NCBI RefSeq assembly: GCF_009932555.1
Contig: NZ_BLJO01000007.1
Coordinates: 419,522-483,521 of the forward strand
From: Steroidobacter agaridevorans
GTDB taxonomy: Bacteria > Pseudomonadota > Gammaproteobacteria > Steroidobacterales > Steroidobacteraceae
Length of the DNA: 64,000 nt
Direction: 5' to 3'
Shown here: positions 54,217 to 63,429 of the stretch, in pieces
Position numbering within the stretch: position 1 is the stretch's first letter
How the letters are laid out: every line of letters begins with the position of its first letter
The notes under the pieces: model-generated
The model's database searches: none
Told to the model about the DNA's origin: nothing
Seen by the model: only the letters and a program-made list of their open reading frames with translations
Made by a program: the position numbers and the translations under genes

Positions 54217-54777
54217 CTAGCGACCGAAACTCCAGTTCGCACTGACAGAAATGCAATCGAGCCAATCGCCGTCGCGGCCATGTTCGCCGGCAGCGAAACT
54301 GAGAAACTGGGCTTCGAATTCGGCGCGAACGGCGAAGCGTCCGCTGCGCAGCTGCACGCCCAGGGCCATGATGGGATCGATATCGTCATCGCGGACTTCC
54401 TGTCCGATACGGTCGGCGGTCGTGCCGCGCCAGGCCCCGAAACCGGCTTTACCGAACAGGTCGACCTGCCTGAGCTGGATCAACCCGACGATAGCGACGC
54501 TGAGCGCCTGGATATCGCCGGTCAATCGGTCGCCGTTGCTCATCTCGCCGAAGTCGGCGTAGCTCGCTTCGAACGCAAGCCCCCGCAACGTTCGGTAGCC
54601 AATCAAAGCTTTGAATGCCGCATCGTGCGCTTCGAAGCCCGACCTGCCGAAGCGCTCGCGGTGCAGAGTCGCCCGGCCCGCGCCCGCACCCACATAGGCG
54701 CCCATGATGGGCTCATCCGCGTGCGCCGTCGTGGCGAACCACGCCACCGGCAACAGCAATAAAAGACACAGCTTCAC
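54217..54777 (-). CDS. Small outer-membrane beta-barrel protein
   Basis: 186 residues with a signal peptide (about 1-20, ending TTAHA). The rest is alternating hydrophobic strands typical of eight-stranded OmpA-like barrels: GAYVGAGAGRATL, AFKALIGYRTLRGLAFEASYADFG, QVDLFGKAGFGAW, and a last strand WLDCISVSANWSFGR. The last strand has an aromatic close to, but not at, the terminus. It is probably a minor porin or adhesin-like barrel; no ligand is evident. The 296 bases upstream are non-coding and hold a plus-strand promoter candidate. Confidence 0.75.
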   Translation of the reverse strand: MKLCLLLLLPVAWFATTAHADEPIMGAYVGAGAGRATLHRERFGRSGFEAHDAAFKALIGYRTLRGLAFEASYADFGEMSNGDRLTGDIQALSVAIVGLIQLRQVDLFGKAGFGAWRGTTADRIGQEVRDDDIDPIMALGVQLRSGRFAVRAEFEAQFLSFAAGEHGRDGDWLDCISVSANWSFGR

Positions 54778-54923
54778 GAATTACTCCCGAATTCGACGTT
54801 CCTTGATCCGCGCTGCGCTTGTTCTTTTCGCTGCCATGGCCACTCAAGGTCGAAAGTAACGTGCAACAGGCAGTGGCCATTGTCAACAGCCGAACTGCCT
54901 GGACCGACGCCGTGAATTCGTTG

Positions 54924-54952
54924 TTGACTTGGTTCACGCATAGTCGTTAATT
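54924..54952 (+). promoter_or_regulatory. Sigma-70-like promoter candidate
   Basis: TTGACT and TTAATT are separated by 17 bases in an AT-rich patch of an otherwise GC-rich gap. Transcription would start near 54960 and give a leader of about 115 bases before the GTG at 55074. The rest of the 54778-55073 gap shows no gene. Confidence 0.4.
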
Positions 54953-55073
54953 TACATACAAGAACGAAGCCCACGGATGTGGGATCGACAAGCTACATCG
55001 CTTCGCAATCAGAATGTAACAGCGGCTGCGCGAGCGAAGGATCGTCGGCTCACGTGAGAATGAAGGACCACTC

Positions 55074-55421
55074 GTGATCAGGAAGAACTTGGGTTACCTG
55101 GCTGCACTCTGCTTATGTACAGCGCTGCAGCTCCCTCTAAGCGCCCACGCTGCCGATAAGACCCAGAACGGCGTAGTCGTGAAGCTGATCGTCCAAGGCG
55201 ATGGCGGCATCTACGTCGGATTCGTCGCGCGTCCCACGGACTGCGCGGGCGAGTACCGGCAGGCTCACGCCTTCTTGAGCAAACAGTCCGCCGACTTCAC
55301 CGACTTTTACGCCCTGATGGCGACGGCGAAGGCAACGGGTACTCCGGTGCAGATCACATACGCCATCGCGGGCGACTGCACGACCCCGGAAGGGCTACTG
55401 CAACTCAGCGACGTCCGCTGA
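55074..55421 (+). CDS. Small exported protein, family shared with 47513 and 53860
   Basis: 115 residues from GTG 55074 (AAGGA six bases upstream). The signal peptide ends near LSAHA (about 26). The mature domain has two cysteines (PTDCAGEY and AGDCTTPEG) and the shared block FYALMATAKATGTPVQITYA. Strand order matches the other two small exported proteins. It is followed after 95 bases by the exported esterase-like gene on the same strand. Confidence 0.7.
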   Translation: MIRKNLGYLAALCLCTALQLPLSAHAADKTQNGVVVKLIVQGDGGIYVGFVARPTDCAGEYRQAHAFLSKQSADFTDFYALMATAKATGTPVQITYAIAGDCTTPEGLLQLSDVR

Positions 55422-55516
55422 TCGACCAGCACTCTCACAACGCTTGATCTGCGGCGGGACCGCGCATCAGGCACGTCGGACGACGCTTCAGGCCAGGGAA
55501 TATCAGGGAGAAGTAG

Positions 55517-57895
55517 ATGGGCTTCATGGCGGACAGCCGTAGATTCGCAGTGCTCATGGGCGCTGCATTGGTCGCACTCTTCAGCAGCATCTCAGTTCAC
55601 GCGCAGACCTTCAGTTTCACGGTCGGCGACATCGCGCAGTTCGTCGCGGACTCCCGAACCTCCGGCAAACCGCTGTCGCGCCTGCTCGGCGACCAGGTCC
55701 AGCAGGTCCTGGATCAGCAGGGAATCCGCCTGACGGAGGAAGCCTTGTTCTGGCAGCGATCCCTCGACGATGTCACGCTCAGAAGCGGCTGCACGGCCCG
55801 CACGGTGCTCAGCAGACAACACGTCAGCGCCCAACTCTCCGCGGACTCCTCCTTTGCCGTGCAGCTCGAAGCGCTGGCGAAACCGATCGTCGCCACGATG
55901 GACATCTATGGCACGGTGGAAGTCGACGGACGCGTCACAGTGCGCCTCGGGCACCGCGTGCTCGGCAAGTGCATTCGCTATGACAAAGAGACCCTGGATG
56001 TCAGCGCAAACGCGGACGTAGCGATGACCATGTCGCTCATCCTGCGCCTCAATCCGGTGGTGACCCCCGTCGCCAACGGGCTGCAGATCTCGTTCGATCC
56101 CACCGCCGAGCTCAAAGGCGAATTCATCTCGATCACGAACAAGGCCGTCGACTTCCGCGTCCGTGACTTCTCGCCGTTGCTGCGCCTTCTCGATGGCAGA
56201 CCCTTTGGCGGCATCCTCGGGCGAGCCCTGGATGACGGCTTCCTCTACTTCGTGGAGAGCTACGCGGAGTCCAACGCGCTGACAGTCAACGTCGCCAACA
56301 GCAACCTGGCCGCCTGGCTGGCGACGACGCAGTCCAACCTCAACGCGAACCTCAACGCAAGATCGTTCTTCGTCCCGTACGTCGCGGTCGACCTGGCCAA
56401 AGAGCTGCTGAGATTCGTCAACCGATATCCGTTGCGATTCCCGGTGTCTTACGAGTTTCTCCGTGACAACCAGGACCAGGTGCTGCGGGCCCTGTATCTC
56501 GGCGACGGCGATCAGCTGGTGACCTTGCTCGGCACGAGTGTCGCCTGCCAGGCGAGCGGCAACCTGTTCAGGGACATGAGCATCGCGCCGCTGCCTGCCG
56601 GCACCACGGACTTCCAGGCGACCTCGCTTGCGGACTACTGCAGCGAAGTGGCCGTCGATTCGAAGCGCAAGCTCGGCAACGCCGATATCTGGGATGGCGA
56701 CACCACGCTGATCACGGAACGACCCTGGACGTTGACGCCGGGCAACCGCCTCGACGTGGGAGTGCTCAGCATCGGCAACAACAATCAGCCGTATATGAAG
56801 CGCGTCAACTACAAGACAATCCGGCGCTACACGCGACAGATCGCGCCGCAAACGTGCGAGTGGCTGGACTCCATTCCACGCCGCAGAGTCTGTAACGGTC
56901 CCTTGTATACGCAAGTCGAGACCACGCCCTGCAAGCTCGAAATGCGCGTCTACAGAAAGGACCTCGCGGCCAACAATCAGCGAGCGGCGATCGCCGTGCA
57001 CGGCGGCAGCTGGAAATACCGAGGCGCCGCGTTCCTCGGCCTGGAGTCGCAGATCTCTCACCTGACACAGCGAGGGTTCGTGGTCTTCGCGCCCTTCTAT
57101 CGGCTCGTCGGCAGCAGCGATGGCAACCTCGAATGCAACGATGCGAAGGGCGCCGACATCCTGCAGGACATGAACGATGCCTTTGCGTGGGTGCAGACCA
57201 ACAAGACTCGCTTCGGAGCCGCGGCCAACAACGACGTTTACGTCATGGGCCAATCCGCAGGCGCTCACCTGGCGGGTATCCTCGCCGTGGAGCATCCTTC
57301 GGAGGTCAAGCGCGCGTTGATGCTCTACTCGCCGACCGATGCAAGGGACATCATCAGCCGCTATCAGCAGGTGCCGCCGGTCGTCGATTCACCGGAAGCA
57401 CTGAGCATTCTCGAAGATTACCTCGGTCAGTCGGTGAAGACGGTGAACACCAACGATGCGTTCGTGGCGCGCAACAGCTTGCCGACCCGCATCGCCGACA
57501 GCTCGACACGATCGCGCTACTTCCTCATTCACGGCCGCGCCGACCCCCTGGTGCCTTCGCGGCAGTCCGTGAGGCTCTGCAATGCGCTGAGCAAATCGAG
57601 CTCCGCTGCGGATTTCGATGTCGGGCCGGCGACCAATGATGGCGGCAACGCTGCGGCCGGCGTCTATCGCAAGCGGTTCACGTGCAGTGGCTCCGGTGTG
57701 AATAGCAGCAAGCTGCATCTGATTGCAGAAGCCGAGCACGCGCTCGATTTGTGCATTCCACTGGTCTCCTGCCCTGCCGGCAGTCTGCCCAGCGTCAGCG
57801 CCGCACGCCAATCCATGAGCGAAGGTTACAACTGGCTCGCCGAAAGGTCCGGCTTCGAGGCGCTGGCGCCGATCCTTGACCTCATACTGGACTGA
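55517..57895 (+). CDS. Large exported alpha/beta-hydrolase with an unassigned N-terminal half
   Basis: 792 residues with GGGAGAAG before the ATG and a signal peptide (about 1-30). Residues about 470-745 form an esterase-type alpha/beta-hydrolase of the BD-FAE/Abhydrolase_3 kind: oxyanion motif HGGSW (495-499), nucleophile Ser580 in GQSAGAHL, Asp676 in GRADPLVPS and His741 in EAEHALD. The N-terminal 440 residues match nothing I know; they are beta-rich with few cysteines. Disulfides are likely in the second half (Cys447, 459, 472, 540 and others). It may be a carbohydrate esterase or polyester hydrolase acting outside the cytoplasm. It converges with the receptor at 57899. Confidence 0.8.
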   Translation: MGFMADSRRFAVLMGAALVALFSSISVHAQTFSFTVGDIAQFVADSRTSGKPLSRLLGDQVQQVLDQQGIRLTEEALFWQRSLDDVTLRSGCTARTVLSRQHVSAQLSADSSFAVQLEALAKPIVATMDIYGTVEVDGRVTVRLGHRVLGKCIRYDKETLDVSANADVAMTMSLILRLNPVVTPVANGLQISFDPTAELKGEFISITNKAVDFRVRDFSPLLRLLDGRPFGGILGRALDDGFLYFVESYAESNALTVNVANSNLAAWLATTQSNLNANLNARSFFVPYVAVDLAKELLRFVNRYPLRFPVSYEFLRDNQDQVLRALYLGDGDQLVTLLGTSVACQASGNLFRDMSIAPLPAGTTDFQATSLADYCSEVAVDSKRKLGNADIWDGDTTLITERPWTLTPGNRLDVGVLSIGNNNQPYMKRVNYKTIRRYTRQIAPQTCEWLDSIPRRRVCNGPLYTQVETTPCKLEMRVYRKDLAANNQRAAIAVHGGSWKYRGAAFLGLESQISHLTQRGFVVFAPFYRLVGSSDGNLECNDAKGADILQDMNDAFAWVQTNKTRFGAAANNDVYVMGQSAGAHLAGILAVEHPSEVKRALMLYSPTDARDIISRYQQVPPVVDSPEALSILEDYLGQSVKTVNTNDAFVARNSLPTRIADSSTRSRYFLIHGRADPLVPSRQSVRLCNALSKSSSAADFDVGPATNDGGNAAAGVYRKRFTCSGSGVNSSKLHLIAEAEHALDLCIPLVSCPAGSLPSVSAARQSMSEGYNWLAERSGFEALAPILDLILD

Positions 57896-57898
57896 ACG

Positions 57899-60244
57899 TC
57901 AAAACCGCACGGTCGCCTGTAGCACCAGCTCTCGCGGCCGATTGAAGAAACCGACGAACTGGTTGGGATTGCTGGCGCCCGACCAGCCGTTGACGTTGAG
58001 CATGTAGTAGGAGTCGGTGAGATTGCGGCCGATCAAGGCCACTTCATACGCACCGCTGTCCGGCCCGACTCGCAGCGCTGCGTTCACCAGCCAGTACGAT
58101 TCTTGGAAACCCCCAGGCGCGTAATCGGTCGCCGCCTGGTAAGCATCGCTGTGAGATGCGAGTGCCGAGATCGTCGTGTCCCAACCCGAGACGAGCCGCG
58201 GCTGGTAGTCGAAGCCCAGGCTGTACGTGAGCTCCGGCGCGCGCAGCAACGCTTTGCCGGCAAGGCTCTGCACGCCGCCGACGCACCCGAGCGCCGCGGT
58301 TTGACCTGGGTAACACTGAGCATTCGGGAAGCTGTCGTATTCGGCGCGGTTGTAACCGACGTTTCCGCGCAAAGTCAGCTCATCGAGGGCCGACCACTCG
58401 AACGAGCCTTGCACCCCTTTGATCTCCGCCTGCGCCGCGTTGTTGATGGTGAAGTTGATGGTCTCGGCGTTATACGAAACGACCTGCAGATCCTCATAAT
58501 CGTAGCGATAGGCGACCAGATCCAACCGCAACGTGCGGTCGAGCAACGTGGCCTTGTAGCCGGCCTCGACGCCCTTCGCCTCCTCGGGCTCGAACTGCAA
58601 GTTGTCGGCTGTCGCGTTCCTGAAGACCAGGAACGGATTGGAAATGCCGCCGGCCTTGTAGCCCGTCTTGTAGGCGACGTAGAGGGTTTGATCGTCTACC
58701 GGCTTCCAGGTCAGCGTCACCTCGGGCGAGACGTTGTCGTCCTTGTAGCTCGACGTGAGCGCCTGCCCTCGTGCATAGAGCGTCGGCTGCGCCGGCCCCG
58801 TTTCCAGGTTCACGATGCGAATGTCCCTCTCGTCGTGGCTGTAGCGCGCGCCCGCTGCCAGCTCCAATGCATCCGTGATGTCCCAACGGAGCTGCGCGAA
58901 TCCGGAGAAGTAGTCGCCGCTCGACTTGGAGTCCATGATCACCGTTGCGTAGTTCTGCGCGGCCGGATTGAAGACGTGGAACAGGTCGGATGAGTTCAGG
59001 TACGGACGATCGAAGGTCTCGTAGTACACGCCGACCATGAAGTTCAGCGGCCCGTCGAAGTCGCTGCTCGCTCTGACTTCCTGCGTGATCAATTCATACG
59101 TTTCCTTGCTCGCCGCCCAGATCGTCGCGTACGGGCTCCAGTCCGAGACGCTCATCTGCTGCACGGTCTGGTCGTAGTAGCCGGTCGTCGATGTCAGCGA
59201 CAGGGAGTCGTAGGTCTTGTTGAGGTTCAACGACGCGAGCGTGAATCTGGAATCCAGGTAGGGCACGCCGCCGTTCGAGTACGGCACATTCGCGGCGTAG
59301 ACTGGCGCGACCGCACCGTGCGATTTCGTTCGATCCTTCCTGCAATCGGCGCCGGGGATGGGGCGCGTGCCCAGGATGACGGGCGTCGTCTGGCCGTTGA
59401 TACAAAACGGCTCGGAGCTGGCGTTGCCGGCGTTGCGCTCTTGCGAGTTCATCATCAGCTTGAAATTCGCATCGAAGTCGTCGCTGGGCTGCCATTGCAG
59501 CGTCAGTCGCGCTGCGTAGATCTCGTCATCCGGGCCGGTACGGCCCATCGTCGCGCCGGGATCGGTGACGGTGGGATTGACGATGTCGGTGACCGGTGTC
59601 GCCGTGTTCTTCACCCAGCCGTCCATCTCGCTGCCTCGGAACGCCAGGCGCGCTTTGAATGTATCGCTGAGCGGGCCGGAGACGGCGCCTTCCACGAAGC
59701 GCTGCTCGGATTCGAATTCGTAGCCAGGCGTGACGTAGGCTTCGAACGTATCGGTGGCGTCCGCTGAGCGCAGCGAGATCACGCCGGCGGGGGAGTTCTT
59801 GCCGAAGAACAAAGCTTGCGGACCCTGGAGGACTTGGACCTGCTGCAAGTCGAAAACCGACGCTGAGATGACTTGGCCACGGCTGATGGGCACGCCGTCG
59901 ACTTCGATTGCCACGCTCTGATCGAGACCGGAGTCGTTCGATGCGGAGCTGACACCGCGCACGGTGATGACGGCACCCGTGCCGGAGCCACCCTGGGACA
60001 TGCTCACCTGCGGCGCGAGCTCGCCGACTTTGGAGAGATCGCTTGCGACGTTGTTCCTCAGCTGCTCCTGACCGACGACGGCCACGGCTACGGGAACGTC
60101 TTGAAGCGACTCCTCCCGCTTACGAGCGGTAACGACGACTTCTTCCAGTGACCGCGCCGATACCTCCTGACTCTGGGCTGCCTCGGCTGCAATGGTGGAG
60201 AGAAGAACGGTTTGGCAAAGGACAACGACAACAGACTTGCTCAC
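57899..60244 (-). CDS. TonB-dependent receptor
   Basis: About 781 residues from GTG 60244 (GGGGGA five bases upstream), opening a leader (VVVVLCQTVLLSTIAAEAAQ). An ATG at 60337 would overlap the aldehyde dehydrogenase gene and is rejected. It has a TonB box (LEEVVVTARKREESLQ), a plug with VGELAPQVSMSQGGSGTGAVITVRGV and VLQGPQALFFGKNSPAGVI, and a barrel ending LVLQATVRF with a C-terminal Phe. The TARKREES type is common in sphingomonad-like uptake of hydrophobic compounds. It lies 26 bases after the dehydrogenase gene, so it is probably the last gene of the Rieske/ThDP/aldehyde dehydrogenase operon. Confidence 0.93.
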   Translation of the reverse strand: MSKSVVVVLCQTVLLSTIAAEAAQSQEVSARSLEEVVVTARKREESLQDVPVAVAVVGQEQLRNNVASDLSKVGELAPQVSMSQGGSGTGAVITVRGVSSASNDSGLDQSVAIEVDGVPISRGQVISASVFDLQQVQVLQGPQALFFGKNSPAGVISLRSADATDTFEAYVTPGYEFESEQRFVEGAVSGPLSDTFKARLAFRGSEMDGWVKNTATPVTDIVNPTVTDPGATMGRTGPDDEIYAARLTLQWQPSDDFDANFKLMMNSQERNAGNASSEPFCINGQTTPVILGTRPIPGADCRKDRTKSHGAVAPVYAANVPYSNGGVPYLDSRFTLASLNLNKTYDSLSLTSTTGYYDQTVQQMSVSDWSPYATIWAASKETYELITQEVRASSDFDGPLNFMVGVYYETFDRPYLNSSDLFHVFNPAAQNYATVIMDSKSSGDYFSGFAQLRWDITDALELAAGARYSHDERDIRIVNLETGPAQPTLYARGQALTSSYKDDNVSPEVTLTWKPVDDQTLYVAYKTGYKAGGISNPFLVFRNATADNLQFEPEEAKGVEAGYKATLLDRTLRLDLVAYRYDYEDLQVVSYNAETINFTINNAAQAEIKGVQGSFEWSALDELTLRGNVGYNRAEYDSFPNAQCYPGQTAALGCVGGVQSLAGKALLRAPELTYSLGFDYQPRLVSGWDTTISALASHSDAYQAATDYAPGGFQESYWLVNAALRVGPDSGAYEVALIGRNLTDSYYMLNVNGWSGASNPNQFVGFFNRPRELVLQATVRF

Positions 60245-60270
60245 TAAATCCCCCTTCCCACGCCCGCGGC

Positions 60271-61695
60271 TCAGGTCGGTGCGTAGCCCAGCAACGACTT
60301 GATCTCCAAATACTCGTGAAAGCCGAACTCGCCCCACTCGCGCCCGTTGCCACTCTTCTTGTAGCCACCGAACGCGGCGTTGAAATCGAAGCCGTCGTTG
60401 ATCGACACCCAGCCGGCGCGGATCTGCCTCGCCACGGCTCGCGCCTTCTCGACATCGACGCCGGCAACATTGCCTGCCAACCCGAAGTCCGAGTCGTTGG
60501 CAAGCTGCACAGCGTGCTCGACGTTGTCGTAACCGATGATGACTTGCACCGGGCCGAAGATTTCCTCTCTCGCGATCACCATGTCGTTGCTGACATTCGC
60601 GAACACCGTCGGCTTCACATAGAAACCCTTCGCCAGTCCCTCGACCCGACCGGGCCCGCCCGCAACGAGCGTTGCGCCTTCCGCAATCCCTTTCTGGATG
60701 TATTCCTGAATCGAGTTGAACTGCGCCTTGGAGACCACCGGCCCCATCGCCGCATCGCCATTGGGATCGCCGACCGTCACCGACGCTGCCGCCGCCTTCG
60801 CCGCAGCAATTGCCTCAACCATTCGTGACTTCGGCACCAACATGCGCGACGTCGCGCTACACGTCTGGCCGGAATTCACCATCATGCCCGCGACACCCTT
60901 CGCCACATTCTTTGCGAAGTCCGCGTCATCCAGCACGATGTTCGCGCTCTTGCCGCCCAGCTCCTGACACACGCGTTTCACCGTGCCAGCTGCGTTCTTC
61001 GCGACCTCGATGCCCGCCGCTTCCGAGCCCGTGATGGAGATCATGTCGATCCCCGGATGCGTCGACATCGCCGCACCCACGACCGAGCCTTTGCCCTGGA
61101 TGAGATTGAACACCCCCGGCGGCACCCTCGCGGCATCGAAGATCTCCGCGAGGATGTGCGCCGAGAAATGCGACTCTTGCGACGGCTTGAGCACGATCGT
61201 GCAACCCGTCGCGAGCGCCGGAAACACCTTGACCGTCACTTGATTGATCGGCCAGTTCCACGGCGTGATCATGCCGCACACCCCGATCGGCTCTTTCACG
61301 ATCAGCGTGCCGCCCTTCTGCTCCTCGAACTTGAAGCTCTTCAGGATCGCGATCGCAGTGGTGAGATGACCGAGCCCCAGCCCGACGTGATATCCGCTGG
61401 CCAGCGCCTTCGGTGCACCCATCTCCTCAGTGACCGCCGCCGCGAGATCGCCGACGCGTTTCTGATACTCGGCCAGAATCCGCTCCAGCACCTGCAGCCG
61501 CTCTTCACGACTCGTCTTCGACCACGTCGTGAAAGCTTGCCTCGCAGCCTTGACCGCGCGATCGACATCAGCCGCCGTGCCGAGCGCAATCGTGCCGGAC
61601 ACCGCTTCGGTCGCCGGGTTGACAGTGTTGGCTATCTTCGACTCGACGGGGTCGACCCACTTGCCGTCGATATAGAACTTTAGATATTCGCGCAT
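60271..61695 (-). CDS. NAD(P)-dependent aldehyde dehydrogenase
   Basis: About 474 residues from ATG 61695, two bases from the upstream stop; longer upstream frames overlap that gene. All active-site elements are present: Asn148 in TPWNWP, Glu245 in CQELGGKSANIVL, and the nucleophile Cys279 in NSGQTCSATSR. The enzyme oxidises an aldehyde to a carboxylate. The adjacent ThDP-dependent enzyme could supply the aldehyde by decarboxylation or carbon-carbon cleavage, and the resulting acid could go to a CoA ligase. Confidence 0.93.
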   Translation of the reverse strand: MREYLKFYIDGKWVDPVESKIANTVNPATEAVSGTIALGTAADVDRAVKAARQAFTTWSKTSREERLQVLERILAEYQKRVGDLAAAVTEEMGAPKALASGYHVGLGLGHLTTAIAILKSFKFEEQKGGTLIVKEPIGVCGMITPWNWPINQVTVKVFPALATGCTIVLKPSQESHFSAHILAEIFDAARVPPGVFNLIQGKGSVVGAAMSTHPGIDMISITGSEAAGIEVAKNAAGTVKRVCQELGGKSANIVLDDADFAKNVAKGVAGMMVNSGQTCSATSRMLVPKSRMVEAIAAAKAAAASVTVGDPNGDAAMGPVVSKAQFNSIQEYIQKGIAEGATLVAGGPGRVEGLAKGFYVKPTVFANVSNDMVIAREEIFGPVQVIIGYDNVEHAVQLANDSDFGLAGNVAGVDVEKARAVARQIRAGWVSINDGFDFNAAFGGYKKSGNGREWGEFGFHEYLEIKSLLGYAPT

Positions 61696-61697
61696 GG

Positions 61698-63404
61698 TTA
61701 TTGAGTTCCTTCGGCGTACCAGGTGCGGAATTCCGAGTAGTTCGGCATCTCCTCGGAATTCACCGTCGGATCGATGGCGACGTGAATGACGGCCGTCTTG
61801 CCGCTCGCATAAGCTCGCGCAATCGCCGGCCCGATGTCCTCTGCCTTGTCGACGTACTCGCCGTAGCAGCCGAAGCCTTCCGCCATCTTGTCGAAGCGCA
61901 CATCCTTGCTCCAATGGACGCCCGTCTCGGCCGAGCCCTTGCCGAAGGTGCGCTTGTAGACGCCGACCTCGAGGCCCCATTGGTGATCGACACCAACGAC
62001 GCAAACCAGCGGCAGCTTCAAGCGCGCAGCGGTTTCCAGCTCGGAGACATGGAAGAGGAATGCCGAATCGCTGGTGAGCAACATGCCGGGCCGCTTGCCG
62101 CCTTCAGCAACCATCGCGCCAACGGCGTACGGCAGACCCGTGCCGAGATGACCGAAGTTCTGATTCCAGATCACATCGCGCGGCTTCGCCTGCGAATACG
62201 TCCACTGGAAGATGACGGTCGCGCCGCCATCGCGAATCATGATGCCGTCCTTTGGAAAAGCCTTGGTCGCTTCCACCACGAAACGCGCGGTGTGAACGCG
62301 CTCGCCGCCCTTCGGTGCAGACTCGCCCAGATCGGCGATGCGTTTCTCATCGGCTTTCACCCACGTCGCCAGATCCGGCGCCGCCTTCCGTGGCGAGTCT
62401 TTCAGCGCCTCCACCAACTGCGGGACGATCGCACGCAGGTCACCGACCAGCGGCGCATCGAAACGGCGATTCACGCCAATCGCTTTCGGATCCAGCTCGA
62501 CGTAGATCCACTTGCGATTCGCATCGTTTTCTTTCCAGTGCCGACCGACACCGTAGTGCACCGGCTCGCCCAGCTCGGTGCCAATGGCGATACAGCAATC
62601 CGACTTGACGACGGCCTCGACCGCCGCTGGCGAGAAGCCGTACGGAAAGGTGCGATCTTCCAGGCCAGAGATGAACGAGGTGCCACCGGACGTTTGAATG
62701 ACCGGGCAGTTCAGAATGTTTGCCAGCGCCTTGACCGACTCGCCGCCACGGAAGCAATGCACGGCGTGACCGACGAGCAGGATGGGATTCTTGGCCGCTT
62801 TGATCAGCTGCACCGCCTTCTCGATCATCTGCGCGCTGGCGCCCTGCTCCACCAATCGATACGCCGGTGGCGGCAGCGGCTCGCCGACATCGAGCTCTTC
62901 TTGAATCACATGGGCGGGATATTCGATGTAGGCCGGGCCCGGCGTGCCAGTCTGAGTCGCGCGCAGCGCTTCGCGGATGATTTCATCGGTCTGATTCGCG
63001 TACTCGATGCTCGCGCAGTACTTCACCGAAGGTTCGAACAAGCCCGACTGCTTGATGAACTGGATGCGGCCACGACGCACGCGCTGCTCGGTGATGCGCG
63101 CACGCTGCCCGCCCAGGAAGATGACGGGCGAATTCTCGACCTTCGCGCACATCATGGCGCCAGCGAGATTCGCCACACCCGGGCCGAGCGTGCCGATGCA
63201 AAGCCCCGGCTTGCCGGTCATGCGAAACGCCGCTTCGGCCATGAATCCCGCGGATTCTTCATGGTGAGGCGCAACGACTTTCCAGCCGCGCTTCTCCGCA
63301 GTGATGAACATATGGACGAAGTTCGGATCGGGAATGCCGAAAAGGGTGTCGATGCCCTCGGCCTCGAACAAGTGCAGGATGCGTTCGTAAACTTTGACGG
63401 CCAT
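61698..63404 (-). CDS. Thiamine-diphosphate-dependent enzyme, acetolactate-synthase-like
   Basis: About 568 residues from ATG 63404. The three-domain ThDP layout is clear: N-terminal Pyr domain with the conserved Glu50 in HHEESAGFMAEAA, central domain with NPILLVGHAVH, and C-terminal PP domain. The ThDP/Mg motif, usually GDG with a later NN, reads TSDSAFLFHVSELETAARL then VGVDHQWG, so only the Asp of GDG is kept and NN is replaced by DH. Function is probably decarboxylase, lyase or carboligase. It follows a Rieske oxygenase gene and precedes aldehyde dehydrogenase, which fits release of an aldehyde. Confidence 0.85.
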   Translation of the reverse strand: MAVKVYERILHLFEAEGIDTLFGIPDPNFVHMFITAEKRGWKVVAPHHEESAGFMAEAAFRMTGKPGLCIGTLGPGVANLAGAMMCAKVENSPVIFLGGQRARITEQRVRRGRIQFIKQSGLFEPSVKYCASIEYANQTDEIIREALRATQTGTPGPAYIEYPAHVIQEELDVGEPLPPPAYRLVEQGASAQMIEKAVQLIKAAKNPILLVGHAVHCFRGGESVKALANILNCPVIQTSGGTSFISGLEDRTFPYGFSPAAVEAVVKSDCCIAIGTELGEPVHYGVGRHWKENDANRKWIYVELDPKAIGVNRRFDAPLVGDLRAIVPQLVEALKDSPRKAAPDLATWVKADEKRIADLGESAPKGGERVHTARFVVEATKAFPKDGIMIRDGGATVIFQWTYSQAKPRDVIWNQNFGHLGTGLPYAVGAMVAEGGKRPGMLLTSDSAFLFHVSELETAARLKLPLVCVVGVDHQWGLEVGVYKRTFGKGSAETGVHWSKDVRFDKMAEGFGCYGEYVDKAEDIGPAIARAYASGKTAVIHVAIDPTVNSEEMPNYSEFRTWYAEGTQ

Positions 63405-63429
63405 GGTCGGATGCTCGTTGACTGTTTGG

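Noticed and set aside
55592..57295. 567-codon minus-strand frame opposite the exported esterase
   Set aside because: The esterase has a signal peptide and a complete triad; the antisense frame has neither.
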